A DNA stretch of 64,000 bases from positions 62,001-126,000 of the forward strand of contig JAPTJF010000135.1 of assembly GCA_029339195.1 (NCBI GenBank). The letters run 5' to 3'. This DNA is from Micractinium sp. NFX-FRZ (taxonomy: Eukaryota > Chlorophyta > Trebouxiophyceae > Chlorellales > Chlorellaceae). Of this stretch, positions 20,901-31,338 are shown piece by piece (positions within the stretch are counted from its first letter, which is position 1; each line of letters begins with the position of its first letter). The notes under the pieces are model-generated. The model searched no databases. It saw nothing but the letters and a program-made list of their open reading frames with translations, and was not told the origin of the DNA. Made by a program: the position numbers and the translations under genes.

Positions 20901-22955
20901 ACTCCTCCCCATGAACCTGAAACCTTGCCCCTGTCAGGCTTCGATGTTCGCATTTCACTGCTTGACAAGCTTCAGCGACCAACCCCAACGCCCCGCTTCA
21001 TTGACCAGCCTCGCTGATGGGGCCGGGCAGGGGGCACACCTGAAGCGCCGGTCGTCCTTCCACGCCGCCGTCTCCAGCTCCGCCATGAGGCCGCCCGAGG
21101 GGGTGGTGTGCAGGCGGTGCAGGCGCTGCCCAAAGGAGGAGTGGAGGTGGCCGGAGAAGACGGCGGAGACGTTGTGCAGCGCCAGGAGCTGCGGGGTGGA
21201 AAGGTTTTTGGGGGGCAGGACAAGTGAGCATATGTGTTGTGTACACATGAATGGGGGCATCAGGTGCTTGCACCGTGCTCCTCCCACCTGTGCATTACCC
21301 ATCCACTACGCTTGCCCCACCCACGTGCCCACAACATGTCCAACTGTGGTGATCCCGCACGCCCCTTCCCACCACCACTGCCCCAGCGACTGGCCCAGCC
21401 AGCACACACCCCACCTTTGTCAGCCCCTGCATGGCGTGCACGCTGTGCGAGACGTGCAGCAGGATGCCTGGCAGCCCCGCCGAGTGCTGTGGGCTGCTGT
21501 CCACAGTTGACAGTGGGTAGTGCAGGTAGGCCAGCGTGAGGGGCAGGCCGCACCCCGCCGGCTGCTGCTCCCGAATGCGCAGCAGCGCGGCGTGCACTTC
21601 CACCAGCAGCGCCGGCCGCGCCAGGCCTGCACGTGCAGGGGGCAGGGGAGGCAGCAGCGGGAGAGCAGTATAGGCAACCAGTGCTTGAGGTTGCACTTGT
21701 GTTGTGTTTAGGTCTACGGTAGGAGATGCAGCTGCCTCAACCCACGAGTGCAAGTATGGCTAAAGCGCACTACGGAAGGGCTCCCCACGCAGCGCCCCGG
21801 TTGCCCTCCTTTTTAAGGTAATACCTGCAAAGTTGGTGGGTGAGCGGAGGCCGGGGTCTGGGGAGGGGTCAATGCCCAGCAGCCATGCGGCCGGGCAGTC
21901 CCCTGCCGCACCGCCAGCAGCGTCCTCGCCGCCCCGCTGGGGTAGGCGGTGCACGAAGACACGCTGCTGGGTGGAGGTGCTGCGCCGCCCCTCGGCAGAG
22001 TGCTTGGAAAAGAAGTCGTTGGGGCCGCCCCGCAGCGGGACGTTAAAGCGGTCGTGATTGCCTGCAGGGAAGGACAAGGGAGGAAGCGGGCGGGCGAAAG
22101 GACTCGGGTGGGTCAGGATGAGGGCACTGCAGCAGGCTGAGCAGTATCGAAGCAAACCAAGACGAGTGTGCTGTGGGCTGGAGAGCGCATCCGCGGTTGG
22201 CGGTGACAACATGCGGGCCGGGGACTCAGCAGTGCATCAACATTTGTGGCAGGACCGAGTCGACACCTATTTATGGCTGCAGCCAGGCTTCACCCTGCGG
22301 GGCCGCCCACCTGGCACGTCCCACACCCGCTCCCAAGGGATCCCCACCGCCGACAGATTGGACAGGAGGCGGGCGTAGGCCACCCACTCCTCCTCCTGCT
22401 GCAGCCCGTCGCCGCGGGCGGTCTGCAGGGGGGCAGCCGCAGGCACAACGCGGTTGTTGAGCAGGGGACGTGCCCAACCAGGAGGCAGGAGCACGGGATG
22501 TGCCCATGCGCATATGTGCCGCTTGGCAGCGCTTCAAGGACCACCACAGTCGTAAGATCAGCTTCAATGGAGTTGCTCACTCCACCTCCAGCCACACTGC
22601 TCGCTCAACCTGCTTTCGTTCGTGCCGCCCCTCTCCACCCTGGCTTGCTGCCCCTCTTGCCCCCTTTGAGACCTACCTTTGAGTCGGTGATGTCTCCGGT
22701 GATCAGGGCGCCTTGTGCCGCCAGCCGCGGCACCAGCTGCATGGCCCACAGAGTGACATCCCCCTCGCGGTCGCCAAAGGCTTGCCAGTACCGGCCGTGC
22801 GTGTTGGTGGAATAGTGGATGTCTGAGAGGTGGAGCAGCACGGTGGGCGCGGCCGCCTGAACCGCCGCCGCCGCCGCCGCCGGGCAGCTGCTGCCCGCTA
22901 GGAGCACCAGCACTAGCAGGAGGAGGGGCAGCGACGACCTCATTGCGAGTATCAC
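17999..22955 (-). CDS. TMEM62: TMEM62-type transmembrane metallophosphoesterase
   Basis: Ten exons: 22955-22677, 22422-22311, 22061-21825, 21626-21415, 21188-21040, 20662-20553, 20357-19885, 19697-19507, 19265-19018, 18696-17999; 902 residues. A signal peptide (LPLLLLVLVLLAG) is followed by a calcineurin-like metallophosphoesterase domain with every metal-ligand block visible: LSDIHYS, TGDITDSK, GNHDRFN and GHLHSSFG. The EEEWVAYARLL and PWERVWDVPGNHD region matches the TMEM62 family closely. A beta-rich luminal section follows, then several hydrophobic helices (for example LFLLVWAFQVGLMLVAP, ALSYLLWPVAALFV, YSVYLLVGPWLLY) and a poly-Ser/Gly cytoplasmic loop. TMEM62 proteins are endomembrane proteins of poorly defined substrate. 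The motifs suggest an active phosphoesterase with its catalytic domain in the lumen. Confidence 0.88.
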
Positions 22956-23301
22956 GCCCCACTACGCCGCCCAAGGGCGGAAGGAGCCCCTAAGAGGCAG
23001 CAGGAGCGGGGCAAGCAAGCAAAGTGTCTGAACGGAAGGGCGAGACACAGAGACAGCGGGCGCTGAACAAGACTGAAAATGCTACCAGGAAATCAGGACA
23101 CCGGACCAAGGCTCGCGGGGGAGTCGCTCCCAAAAAGCACAGCACCGCACAGCACGACTGGACAAGCGAAGGGCTGCTTTCTCTGCTTTTTGCAACGGTG
23201 TATGAACACTCAAAATGCATTCTGGCTGTTGACGAGCGAGGCCGAAAGCCCTCCTCGGCGGGCGCACACCAACCTCTTTGCTGGGCTCTTCAAACAGCGC
23301 C
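22956..23301. other. Short divergent promoter region
   Basis: About 345 bases between the TMEM62-like gene (-) and the transporter gene (+), probably a shared promoter. No defined element is recognised. Confidence 0.5.
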
Positions 23302-26300
23302 ATGCACGAGCCGGTGACCACAGTGACGCAGGCACTCGACACCATAGGTGGGGCGTCTACTGGTATCTCGAGGGCGGCCGCCCTGCCCCACACCCGACGC
23401 CTGCCGCCACCTGCGAGCCGCCCTGCCCCACACCCGACGCCCCGACTACACTGCTGCCCCCCTGCACCTGCAGGCTTCGGACGCGTCCAATGGCTGCTGT
23501 TGAGCTACTGGTGAGGCTGTGTGATATGATGCCACGCTGCCACAGATGCCAAGTGTGGGAAGGTTCCCCGACTGTCAGCAGCGGCGTGCCAACCTTGACG
23601 CGCCATGCCCCTCCCTCTGCCCCCGCCCGCAGCGGCCTGGCCTGGCTTGCGGACGCCTGCGAGGTCATGCTGCTCAGCTTCCTGGGACCGGCCATACACT
23701 GCAGGCAAGAGCATGACATGAGAGGCGCGGCACTGCCTGTGCCGCCGCTTTGCCACTGCTAGTGTCAAGCCGCAGCACAGGCCACCGCGTGTGCCGATCC
23801 AGACCTGCATTGCACTGTCCCCGCCCACTCCGCCCCTGCCCTTGCTCCCTGCAGCTGGGGCGTGGGCCCCGGTGAAGAGTCCTTGCTCACTTCCGTGGTC
23901 TTTGTGGGCATGCTGGCGGGCGTCTACTCACTGGGGGTGGCTTCAGACCACCTGGGCCGGCGGCGCGGCTTCCTGGCGTCGGCGCTGCTGCTGGGGGCGG
24001 CCGGGCTGGCCAGCGCTGGGGCGCCCAGCTTCGGGGTGAGAGGCTCGGAGGGCAAGCAAGCAGCTCTTGTAGGGGCAGATTGATGCTGCCGCGAGTGCTG
24101 CTTGTGGTGTCATCCAGAATGCACCAAGTTGGGGCAGGTATTGATGCCGCCACGCGTGCTTTCCCTTGCAGCAGCAGCACAACACGAGGTGTGTGGGGCA
24201 CCAATTGTACAAAAAACAGGCTTGGCTGGCAGGATGACCCCCTGGTCCTGATCTTTTGCACCCCTTGCACCGCTGCCCCCTGCTTCTCGTGTGCGCAGTG
24301 GCTGCTGGTCCTGCGTACCGTGGTCGGCTTTGCCCTGGGGGGCACCCCCATAGCGGTCACCCTGTTTGCCGAGTGGTGCACCTCGGAGGGGCGAGGCCGC
24401 TACCTGCTGCTCATGCAGAGCTTCTGGACGCTGGGTGCGCCGCCGGCCGCTGCTTGCCGCTGCTCCCGTGGTTGCCGCTGACGCACATGCTGCGGCCGTA
24501 GCTCATGCTGCTGTATACCACCCACGTGGGGTCTTTGTCTTGCCAGCAATCTCCAGTGCCTGCTGTGCCTTGCTGGATCTGCCGACCTGCCAGAGTTTCT
24601 GTCAACCAGGGTTAGTTGGGCTCTCCCAGCATATGTTGCCAACCGCCATTTCGTGCCCTGGCCCCTCCCTTAGGTGATGGAGGCACCGCTGGCATGGGCG
24701 GTGCTCTCCTTCCTGTGCTGGCGCTTGCTTCTGGCTGTGCAATCATCAGAATCAGTGTTCAGCATGTCACCAGGCTGTCTCCACCCTCCCTGCTGCAGGC
24801 ACGGTGATGGAAGCGCTGCTGGCCTGGGCGGTGCTCCCCTCCCTGGGCTGGCGCTGGCTGCTGGCGCTGTCGGCGCTGCCGCTGCTGGCCCTGCTGGCCC
24901 TCTTCCCACTAGTCCCGGAGTCGGCACACTGGCTGGTAGCCAAGGGCAGGTGGGCGAGGCGCTGCTGCTGGCCTTTTCGTCTCTGTCTTGCTGGCACCAT
25001 GTCCACCTTTGTGTACCCCTCAGCGCTCTTGCAAAGGCTGCTGCTGGGCGGTGGGCGGTGGGGTCCGAGCAGGGAGGGGAGCCAGGAAGGCAGGGAGGGT
25101 GGCGGCTTCAGTGTTGCGTCAAGGCAGGGGAAGCTCAGGCTACAATTCATGTATCACCCGAAAGGGCGTAGCCAGTGAACTTGTTGTTCCTCTGCATCCC
25201 ACGCGGCTTGCCGAACCCCATCTGCCTGCAGGTATGCCGAGGCAGAGGCGGTGCTGCTGCGGGTGGCAGGCTTCAACGGCTACCGCCACCCCCTGCGCTT
25301 GGCCCTCGATCCCAGCACCTCTGGCCGGCAGGGCACGACGCTCTTACCCAGCAGGGACAGCGAGCCTGGCAGCAGTGGTCGCAGCCTGAGCGTGCGCAAG
25401 AACAGCAGGGGTTCGCCGGTGGCGCCGCTTGGCGGCACGGCGCCTGGCAAGCTGCCCCTCTCCCCAGAAGTGCCACTGCTGTCCAGCCCTGCGGCAGCAG
25501 CGGCACAAACAGATGGCGGCAGGCAGCACTGCGGGGAGGCAGAGGATGGAGCTGAGCAGCAGCAGCAGCAGCGGCACGGCCGTGGGGCGCGCGGAGGCCA
25601 GCGGCAATGGTCGCCTTCTGGTCGGGGCCTGCTGCACTCCGACGGCCTCCCAGCGTTGCCGGCGGCGGCGGCGGCGGGGCTGCGGCTGCGGCTGCAACGC
25701 CTGGGGCGCACCATGGGTGCTGCCTTTGCGGCGGTGTTCAGCCCGCACCTGCGCCGCACGACACTCCTGCTCTACGGCGTCTGGTTTACCAATGCGGTTA
25801 CGTACTACGGCCTTGTGCTGCTCACCACAGCGCTGCAGACGGCGTCCAAGAAGGAGCCGTGCACAGCCAGCGGGGCACCCAACCTGGATGGACACGACTA
25901 TGGGGTGGGTGGGTGGGTGGGTGGGTGGGCAAGAAAGTAGTGGGTTGGTAGGAAAGCTGGGGGGGCGCGGGGCTGGGGCTGGAGTAAGAGGAAGAATGGA
26001 GGAGTGGGAACTGCAAGACTGCATGAAAAGGGGCAGGGGGAAGGGGAGCAGGTGGACGCACCGGGGAGGCAACCACGGGTGATCCAGGGCTCATGCAGGT
26101 GTTGGTTGACCACGTCACCGGCCCATGGCGGCCCTGCCTGCACCTGGCCCCTCCATCTGACGCCCCCCTGCCTCCTCTCTGCCCTCTGCCATGCACCCGC
26201 CCACCCGTCAGGCCATCCTGATCACCACACTGGCCGAATGCCCCGGCCTCCTGGTGGCGGCCCTGCTCATAGACGGACCGGGGCGCAGGCGCACGCTGCA

Positions 26301-27602
26301 GGCGGGGCTCGCGCTGTGCGCTGTGGCAATGGTCAGCTTGGTGGCGGACCCGCCGCGTGCTGGGCAGCTGGCGCTGCTGTTTGTGGCACGGGGGTGCATC
26401 GAAGGTGCGTGTCGCTGCCGGGTGGGCAGGCGAGGGTTGGAGGAGGGACAGGGGACAAGGGAGGAGAGGCGCTGGGTCAACACACACGATTGCCACCGCC
26501 TTGCTGCGTACACCGCCCGCCCATGCACGCACACAGCTGCCCGCACGCCTGATTAGCTCCCGCCCGCCCATGCGCGCACACAGCTGCCCGCATGCCTGAT
26601 TAGCTTGCAACCCTTTTTACCCTCTCTGCAGGCACTTACTCTGTCCTCTATGTCTACACTCCCGAGGTACGTCGAGGGCTGGGCCCAGAGAGCTGGGCCA
26701 GAAACAATTTCGGTCTTCAAATCTGAAAGCATCTTACCCGGAGCACCAACAGCGGGGGCAGCTGCCCTGCACAGCTTGTTGTTGTGCCAGAGTTGCCACC
26801 TGCGTCGATCCGCCACTGCACCGATATCCTAATTACAACTCACCCCGCCCCCTCCCTCTGCCCCACCCACGGCACATGCAGCTGTACCCCACGGCTGTGC
26901 GCTCCTTTGGGCTGGCCCTGTGCAACGGGTTCAGCCGCTTTGGCGGCCTGCTGGCCCCCTTTGCCACGGTGGGTGCTGCATGGGTGCATTGCTTTGGGTG
27001 CGTCGCTGCTGCTGCCGCCAGGCAGGGGGCTGTGAGCATCGGTGGATCCCTCGTTTCCTCGTGGTTGGCAGCGTCTTGGCGGCTGGGCATCTGCCCAAGC
27101 GCCTCCCAGCTGCTGCTCACGCCCTTCCCTCCACACACCGCTGCCTGTGTGTGTGCAGGTGTACCTGGTGGAAAGCGGGCACACGCATGCCGCAGAGCTG
27201 CTGCTGGGCGGCCTGTGCGCCGGCGCCACAATCTGCGCCCTCCTGCTGCCCTTTGAGACACGAGGGCGGGACCTGCAAAGCGCTGGGCTGCAGCCTGAGG
27301 CAGCCGACGGCGGGGGGCAGCAGCAGCAGAGGACGCCCCGGCCAGGTGGCACAGCAGGCGCCGCTGGTAGCGGCGGCAGCGGGCTGTCAGTTGCATGCAG
27401 CCTTGACGGCTCGCCTGTTGCGGACGGGCAGCGGCGGAGCAGTGACGGCGCGGGCGCGGCGGGCGGTATGCTGGGGGTGCAGGTGCACCGCAGCACCACA
27501 GGCGGTGAATCGGTTGCTGAGCTGGTGGATGCACATGAGCACCTTGACCTGGCAGGGGGTGCAGAAGGTAGGGGTGAGGAGCGCCCTCTCCTGACCAGCT
27601 AG
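23302..27602 (+). CDS. MFS transporter of the OCT7/NiaP/SVOP family
   Basis: Eleven exons: 23302-23347, 23474-23510, 23633-23704, 23855-24035, 24299-24434, 24799-24949, 25232-25904, 26212-26404, 26632-26666, 26882-26968, 27159-27602; 684 residues. The order of segments matches plant OCT7: [55 protein letters not shown] (MFS signature), [56 protein letters not shown] and [11 protein letters not shown]. The family moves organic cations, carnitine or nicotinate across membranes, so the substrate is uncertain. The central cytoplasmic loop is expanded by about 130 low-complexity residues, and the tail is hydrophilic. Intron 3 has a GC donor, CAG|GCAAGA. The intron before exon 6 carries a partial exon copy at 24674-24738. 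Confidence 0.88.
24674..24738 (+). repeat. Partial duplicate of transporter exon 6 within the preceding intron
   Basis: Reads [20 protein letters not shown], against [20 protein letters not shown] in the real exon 130 bases downstream. It keeps an upstream CCCTTAG acceptor, but the similarity fades before any donor. Confidence 0.85.
25902..25929 (+). other. G-quadruplex-type (GGGT)n run overlapping a 5' splice site
   Basis: Exon 7 of the transporter ends at 25904 and the donor GT is embedded in seven consecutive G3-G4 tracts separated by single T. This pattern is expected to form a quadruplex in RNA or DNA. Confidence 0.8.
26514..26605 (+). repeat. 47-base tandem duplication in a transporter intron
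   Basis: Two near-identical copies. GATTAGCT recurs at 26551 and 26598, preceded in each by CGCCCATGC..CACACAGCTGCCCG. It lies in intron 8 of the transporter gene, just upstream of the acceptor. Confidence 0.8.
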
Positions 27603-27967
27603 CCCATGCTGCAGCTGCAAGTGTGCAGTTCCGTATAAACTGGCCTGAATTGAGGTAACTGTAAGCTACATCTGATATGGGTACCATGGAATGGTGTGCA
27701 AGTTTAGAATCACGCGTTGCCGGCCATATGGAAGCATGGAAGCATCGGCTAGATGTCGTGCAACCATGTCCAAGCAGTGACTGAGGACCGAGAAAGAAGG
27801 GCAAGGAAGCCTGCCAGGCACGCACATGAGGTTTCTTTCGACACTTCCTATTGGGCACAGGGGCAGGCAGGCAGGAGCCCCATCTTACCCAGTCCACGTC
27901 CCTTTGTCGTTGATCGAAACTTGTTTGACATTCTGCTCCTCACCTCACTGCGCCCCTTCTGGCCATC
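27603..27967. other. Intergenic region between transporter and LRR genes
   Basis: Contains the transporter 3' UTR with TGTAA at 27660-27664 and the promoter of the downstream LRR gene on the same strand. It has locally lower GC. No other feature seen. Confidence 0.55.
27660..27664 (+). terminator. TGTAA poly(A) signal of the transporter gene
   Basis: Lies 58 bases after the stop codon at 27600-27602. Confidence 0.6.
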
Positions 27968-30305
27968 ATGGCGGCCCCAAGGAGCTCCACGCCCTCCCTC
28001 CTCAGCCTGCCCGAACCCTGCCTGAGGCGCATCTGGGAGCTGGCCCTCACCTGCGACGAGGAGGGGCTGCCCGAGGCGGCAGGAGCGTTCCAAGAGGGCC
28101 CACCGAGTGCAGCCGTGACCTTTGGGTGCGGCCGCCGCCCGCGGGCAGCGGCTGCTCTGCCACGCGGGCATCTGCTGGGCAAGGACAGGCCCTGCTCCCC
28201 ATGCATCTCTCACTCTGCCACCCCACATATGCACACCTGCAGGCTGCCTACCAGCATCTATCCCGAGGGCTTGTTGGCCTGCAAGGAGCTGTGGCGCGCG
28301 GCCCAGCCCTCGCTGCACGCGTGCGCGCGGGTGCAGCGCCCGCCTGCCGACCCGGCAGCCGCGGCCGCCGCCTACTTAGATCCCCTCAGGGAACACTCCA
28401 GCAGCCTGCGCCAGCTCAGCCTGACAGATGACGCGTCGTGGCCTGGCGGGGCAAGCTTTGCGGCCTGCCTGGAGCTGGCGCCAGCGCAGCTGCGCGCCCT
28501 CACCATCACCAGACCCCGGTGGACAGATCCCTTCTCCATCTTCTGCCAGCTGCAGCGCTTCACAGGCCTGCAGCTGCTGCAGATCAATGCAGACCCCAAC
28601 ATATCGTACGCCAGCGACCCGCTTGAATGGCCCGCCTGGCCGCCCTCCCTGCGGGTGCTGTCAGTCGGCTGCCGCACTCTGTCGGCTGAGCTGGCGGCCA
28701 GCCTGGCGCCGCTCACCCGCCTGCGGCACCTTCACATCGTCTGCAAGTACACGGCCGCTGTGGAGCAGCAGCTGCCTCAGTGCCTCAGCCGCCTGCACGT
28801 GCGGCTGCAGGCATATGCTGAGCAGGACGGCGGATTCCCCCTGCCTGGCATCGGTGACGTGGCGGAGCTAAGAGTGACCGGAGAGATGGTGGAGACGTAT
28901 GGAGATCCCTGGCCCCTTGTCGGCAGTGGGGGGTGGCTGGGCAGCGGCCGCCTGCAGCGCGTCACACTGGGTGGCCTGGAAGTGGAGCAGGCACCCGAGG
29001 TGCTGGGCTGCAGCCGCCTGCAGGCGCTGGAGCTGGGCCAGGCGAGTGCTAGAGTGCAAAGCTGGGGCACGGGCTGTTTTGATGAGCATTGCTGCTGTGA
29101 CAACGCTGGGTTGATTGCTGCAACACAAGTGGCTGCCCTCCCCAACAGCCTGTGTAGCCACCCCGGCCCCTCCACCTGCAGTGCAACCACAAGTGGACCC
29201 AGCACGGGACGCTCCAGCAGCTGTCGCGGCTGACGCGCCTGGTGCTGCAGTGCAGCACCGGTGAGGGCAAGGCGGCAGCCACCGACTTTAGCTGCTTGCC
29301 GCTGCTCGAGGAGCTCTCTATGGCAGGGGAGAGGCTGTCGCAGCTGCCTCAAGGCGTGGCACGCCTCAGCAAGCTGCGCGCGCTGGATGTGTCGTTCAAC
29401 AGGCTGGTTGACCTGCCAGCTGGCGCGTACCTGGCCAGCCTGCGCCAGCTCAGCCTGGCATGCAACCCCTTCAAGCGCCTGCCTGCCGCGCTGGCGGCGG
29501 CCAGCGCCCTGGAAGCACTGGATCTGAGTGACTGCTCTCAGCTCGAGCATACAGGGAGCTCTCTGGCTGTGCTTGTCAAGGTGGGCAGGGAAAGGGGCCT
29601 CAAGAGGGAGGGGTGCTGTCGGGATGCGGTACTTGTGTGCGGAGCTAGCAGCCCATGCGGGGAGCCTTCAACGCCTGTGTGTGAGGCTTGCAGGGGAGCC
29701 GCCAATGGGTGAGGCTGTGGGTAGCAAGACGTGTGCAGGAGCAGTGGTGCTGCGTGAAAGCATGTGATTGTCAGCACAGCTGAAGTAGCCAGCCTGGCTG
29801 CTTGCCTGGCACGCCCTGACATTGACCACGGCACTGGCCCACCCCACCACCAGCTGCCCCGCCTGGAAGCGCTGCACTTCAAGCATGCTCTCCACTGGAC
29901 TACAGAGGACACGCTCACTATGCCAAGGGGTGCTGATGAGTTCATGATGGAAGAGCTGGACAGGCTGCAGGTGGGTGGGCTTGCCACTACACGGTGTGTG
30001 TGTGCCACTGCAACTGCTTGACTACTGCCTATGCATCCGAGGCACTGGCGGGTGAGTCACCTGCCAGTGTGTGTTCCTGTTAGTTGCTGTACGCCCACTT
30101 CTCCCTTGCCAGCGTTGCGCTCACTGCCGGGTGTCTTAATTCCTTGGACCTGCAGCGATCATTTGAGCTCGTGTCAGCCATGCAGGCGGCCCTGTCACAG
30201 CGCCGCGGCGCCATCCGCCGTGCGTTGGTTGACACCGCGTGCCGGCTGGAGCTGTTTGAGGCATACTTTGATGTTGAGGACATGCGCAGGGAGCTGGACA
30301 CTTGA
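27968..30305 (+). CDS. Leucine-rich repeat protein with degenerate F-box-like N terminus
   Basis: Likely exons 27968-28125, 28243-29041, 29182-29580, 29854-29970 and 30156-30305; 540 residues. The first intron (117 bases, a multiple of three, no stop) could instead be retained, giving 579. The N terminus LSLPEPCLRRIWELAL, with LLACKELWRAAQPSL after the intron, resembles the two halves of an F-box. The rest is LRR: LRQLSLTD, LRVLSVGCRTL, LRALDVSFNRLVDLP, LRQLSLACNPFKRLP, LEALDLSDCSQL. It belongs to the same broad class as the gene at 2140-6299 but is not a close copy. A role in ubiquitin ligase targeting is possible but unproven. The intron at 29042-29181 has a GC donor, CAG|GCGAGT. Confidence 0.8.
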
Positions 30306-30701
30306 AGGGCTGTTACCATGCTGCCTGAGGAAGCTGAAGGGACAGGCAGGCAAACAGACAAACGGGGCAGGGATGTTGCTGGGATCCCCGCCAGCCAGGG
30401 GCCACACCCAACCTCGTGCACGCGGCACCGGGCACAGGCCTGGGCCACTATTGATTGCATGCATAGCTAGCGTTTACTGTTGGGTTAACAAAGAGAGTGT
30501 GTTGATTGCATTTGGCCTGTAAATTGGGGTTGGCAGGTGTCTCAAGACGAATGGAGAGCAACGGATGCACGGAGAGCAACGGAGGGCAACGGTTGCGCCA
30601 GTGTCAGCCAGGCAGGGGATATCTGTTCACCGGCCTGCCAGTAGAGCAAGGCCGCAGAGCCAGCTGTTTGCCGGCAGCACCGCATGCCTGCACCCTGCCC
30701 C
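30306..30701. other. Convergent 3' intergenic region
   Basis: This is the 3' flank of the LRR gene (+), with TGTAA at 30518-30522, and of the small Gly/Thr-rich gene (-). No other feature is supported. Confidence 0.5.
30518..30522 (+). terminator. TGTAA poly(A) signal of the LRR gene
   Basis: Lies about 215 bases after the stop codon at 30303-30305. Confidence 0.55.
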
Positions 30702-31121
30702 TCAGGTGCCCTGCTTCCTATCCACAGGCGTGGGGTCCAGCACACCGCCGCTCAGAGCCTCCTCGGCCGCCCTGCCCTGCCCAGTGAAGCTAGTGCCGCC
30801 GGCACCGCCAGCACCGCTGGCAGCCGTCCCTGCGCTGCTTGGTTGCATGACGTCGCCACCACCCATGGGTGCCAAAGAGGGGGCGGCAGTCGTGCCGGTG
30901 GTGCCGCCAAAGCCAGTGGCGGCAGTCGCCGGGCGTGCCTCACTGCCGCCAGCGGTGGGGTGCAGTGCGGTGGCGCCAAAGCCGGAGCGGCCTTGGACGC
31001 CTGAGGTTGGCGCTGTGCCTGCAATTAAGGAGTGGGGAGTCATCAAGGGTAGTTCTGTAAGGGCGAAGATGTGTAAGGGGCGGCAGGGAAGCGGGCCAAG
31101 GTGCTTAGGCTCACCGCTCAT
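30702..31121 (-). CDS. Small Gly/Thr/Ala-rich hypothetical protein
   Basis: Two exons: a 7-base first exon 31121-31115 (ATG AGC G, followed by GTGAGC) and 31018-30702 after a strong TTAATTGCAG acceptor; 107 residues. The protein has no Cys or membrane segment. It is rich in Gly, Thr, Ala and Ser with repeated GFG-type pieces (GFGATALHP, ATGFGGTTG), and ends in LSGGVLDPTPVDRKQG. It looks disordered; the role is unknown. The alternative reading is the opposite strand, which is also open but lacks splice sites joining it to the next gene. An in-frame ATG at 31148 would add nine residues. Confidence 0.55.
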   Translation of the reverse strand: MSGEPKHLGPLPCRPLHIFALTELPLMTPHSLIAGTAPTSGVQGRSGFGATALHPTAGGSEARPATAATGFGGTTGTTAAPSLAPMGGGDVMQPSSAGTAASGAGGAGGTSFTGQGRAAEEALSGGVLDPTPVDRKQGT

Positions 31122-31338
31122 GGTGCTTGTTTCAAACAGACAGCTCACTCAGGGGAGCTCGCTCAGTATGGAGGGTGCCTGGGTTGGCATGAATTTTGTG
31201 GCAAATTCAAGGGCCAGCCGGCCAGCCTTCCGCTGCATGGGGCACCTTCTTCGGACGCCGCTGCTGCCGTCTGTCACTGTGTTACTTTGCTCATTGCTCT
31301 CGCAACACTGTGCAGAGTCCGTGGGAGCAATAGTCGCA

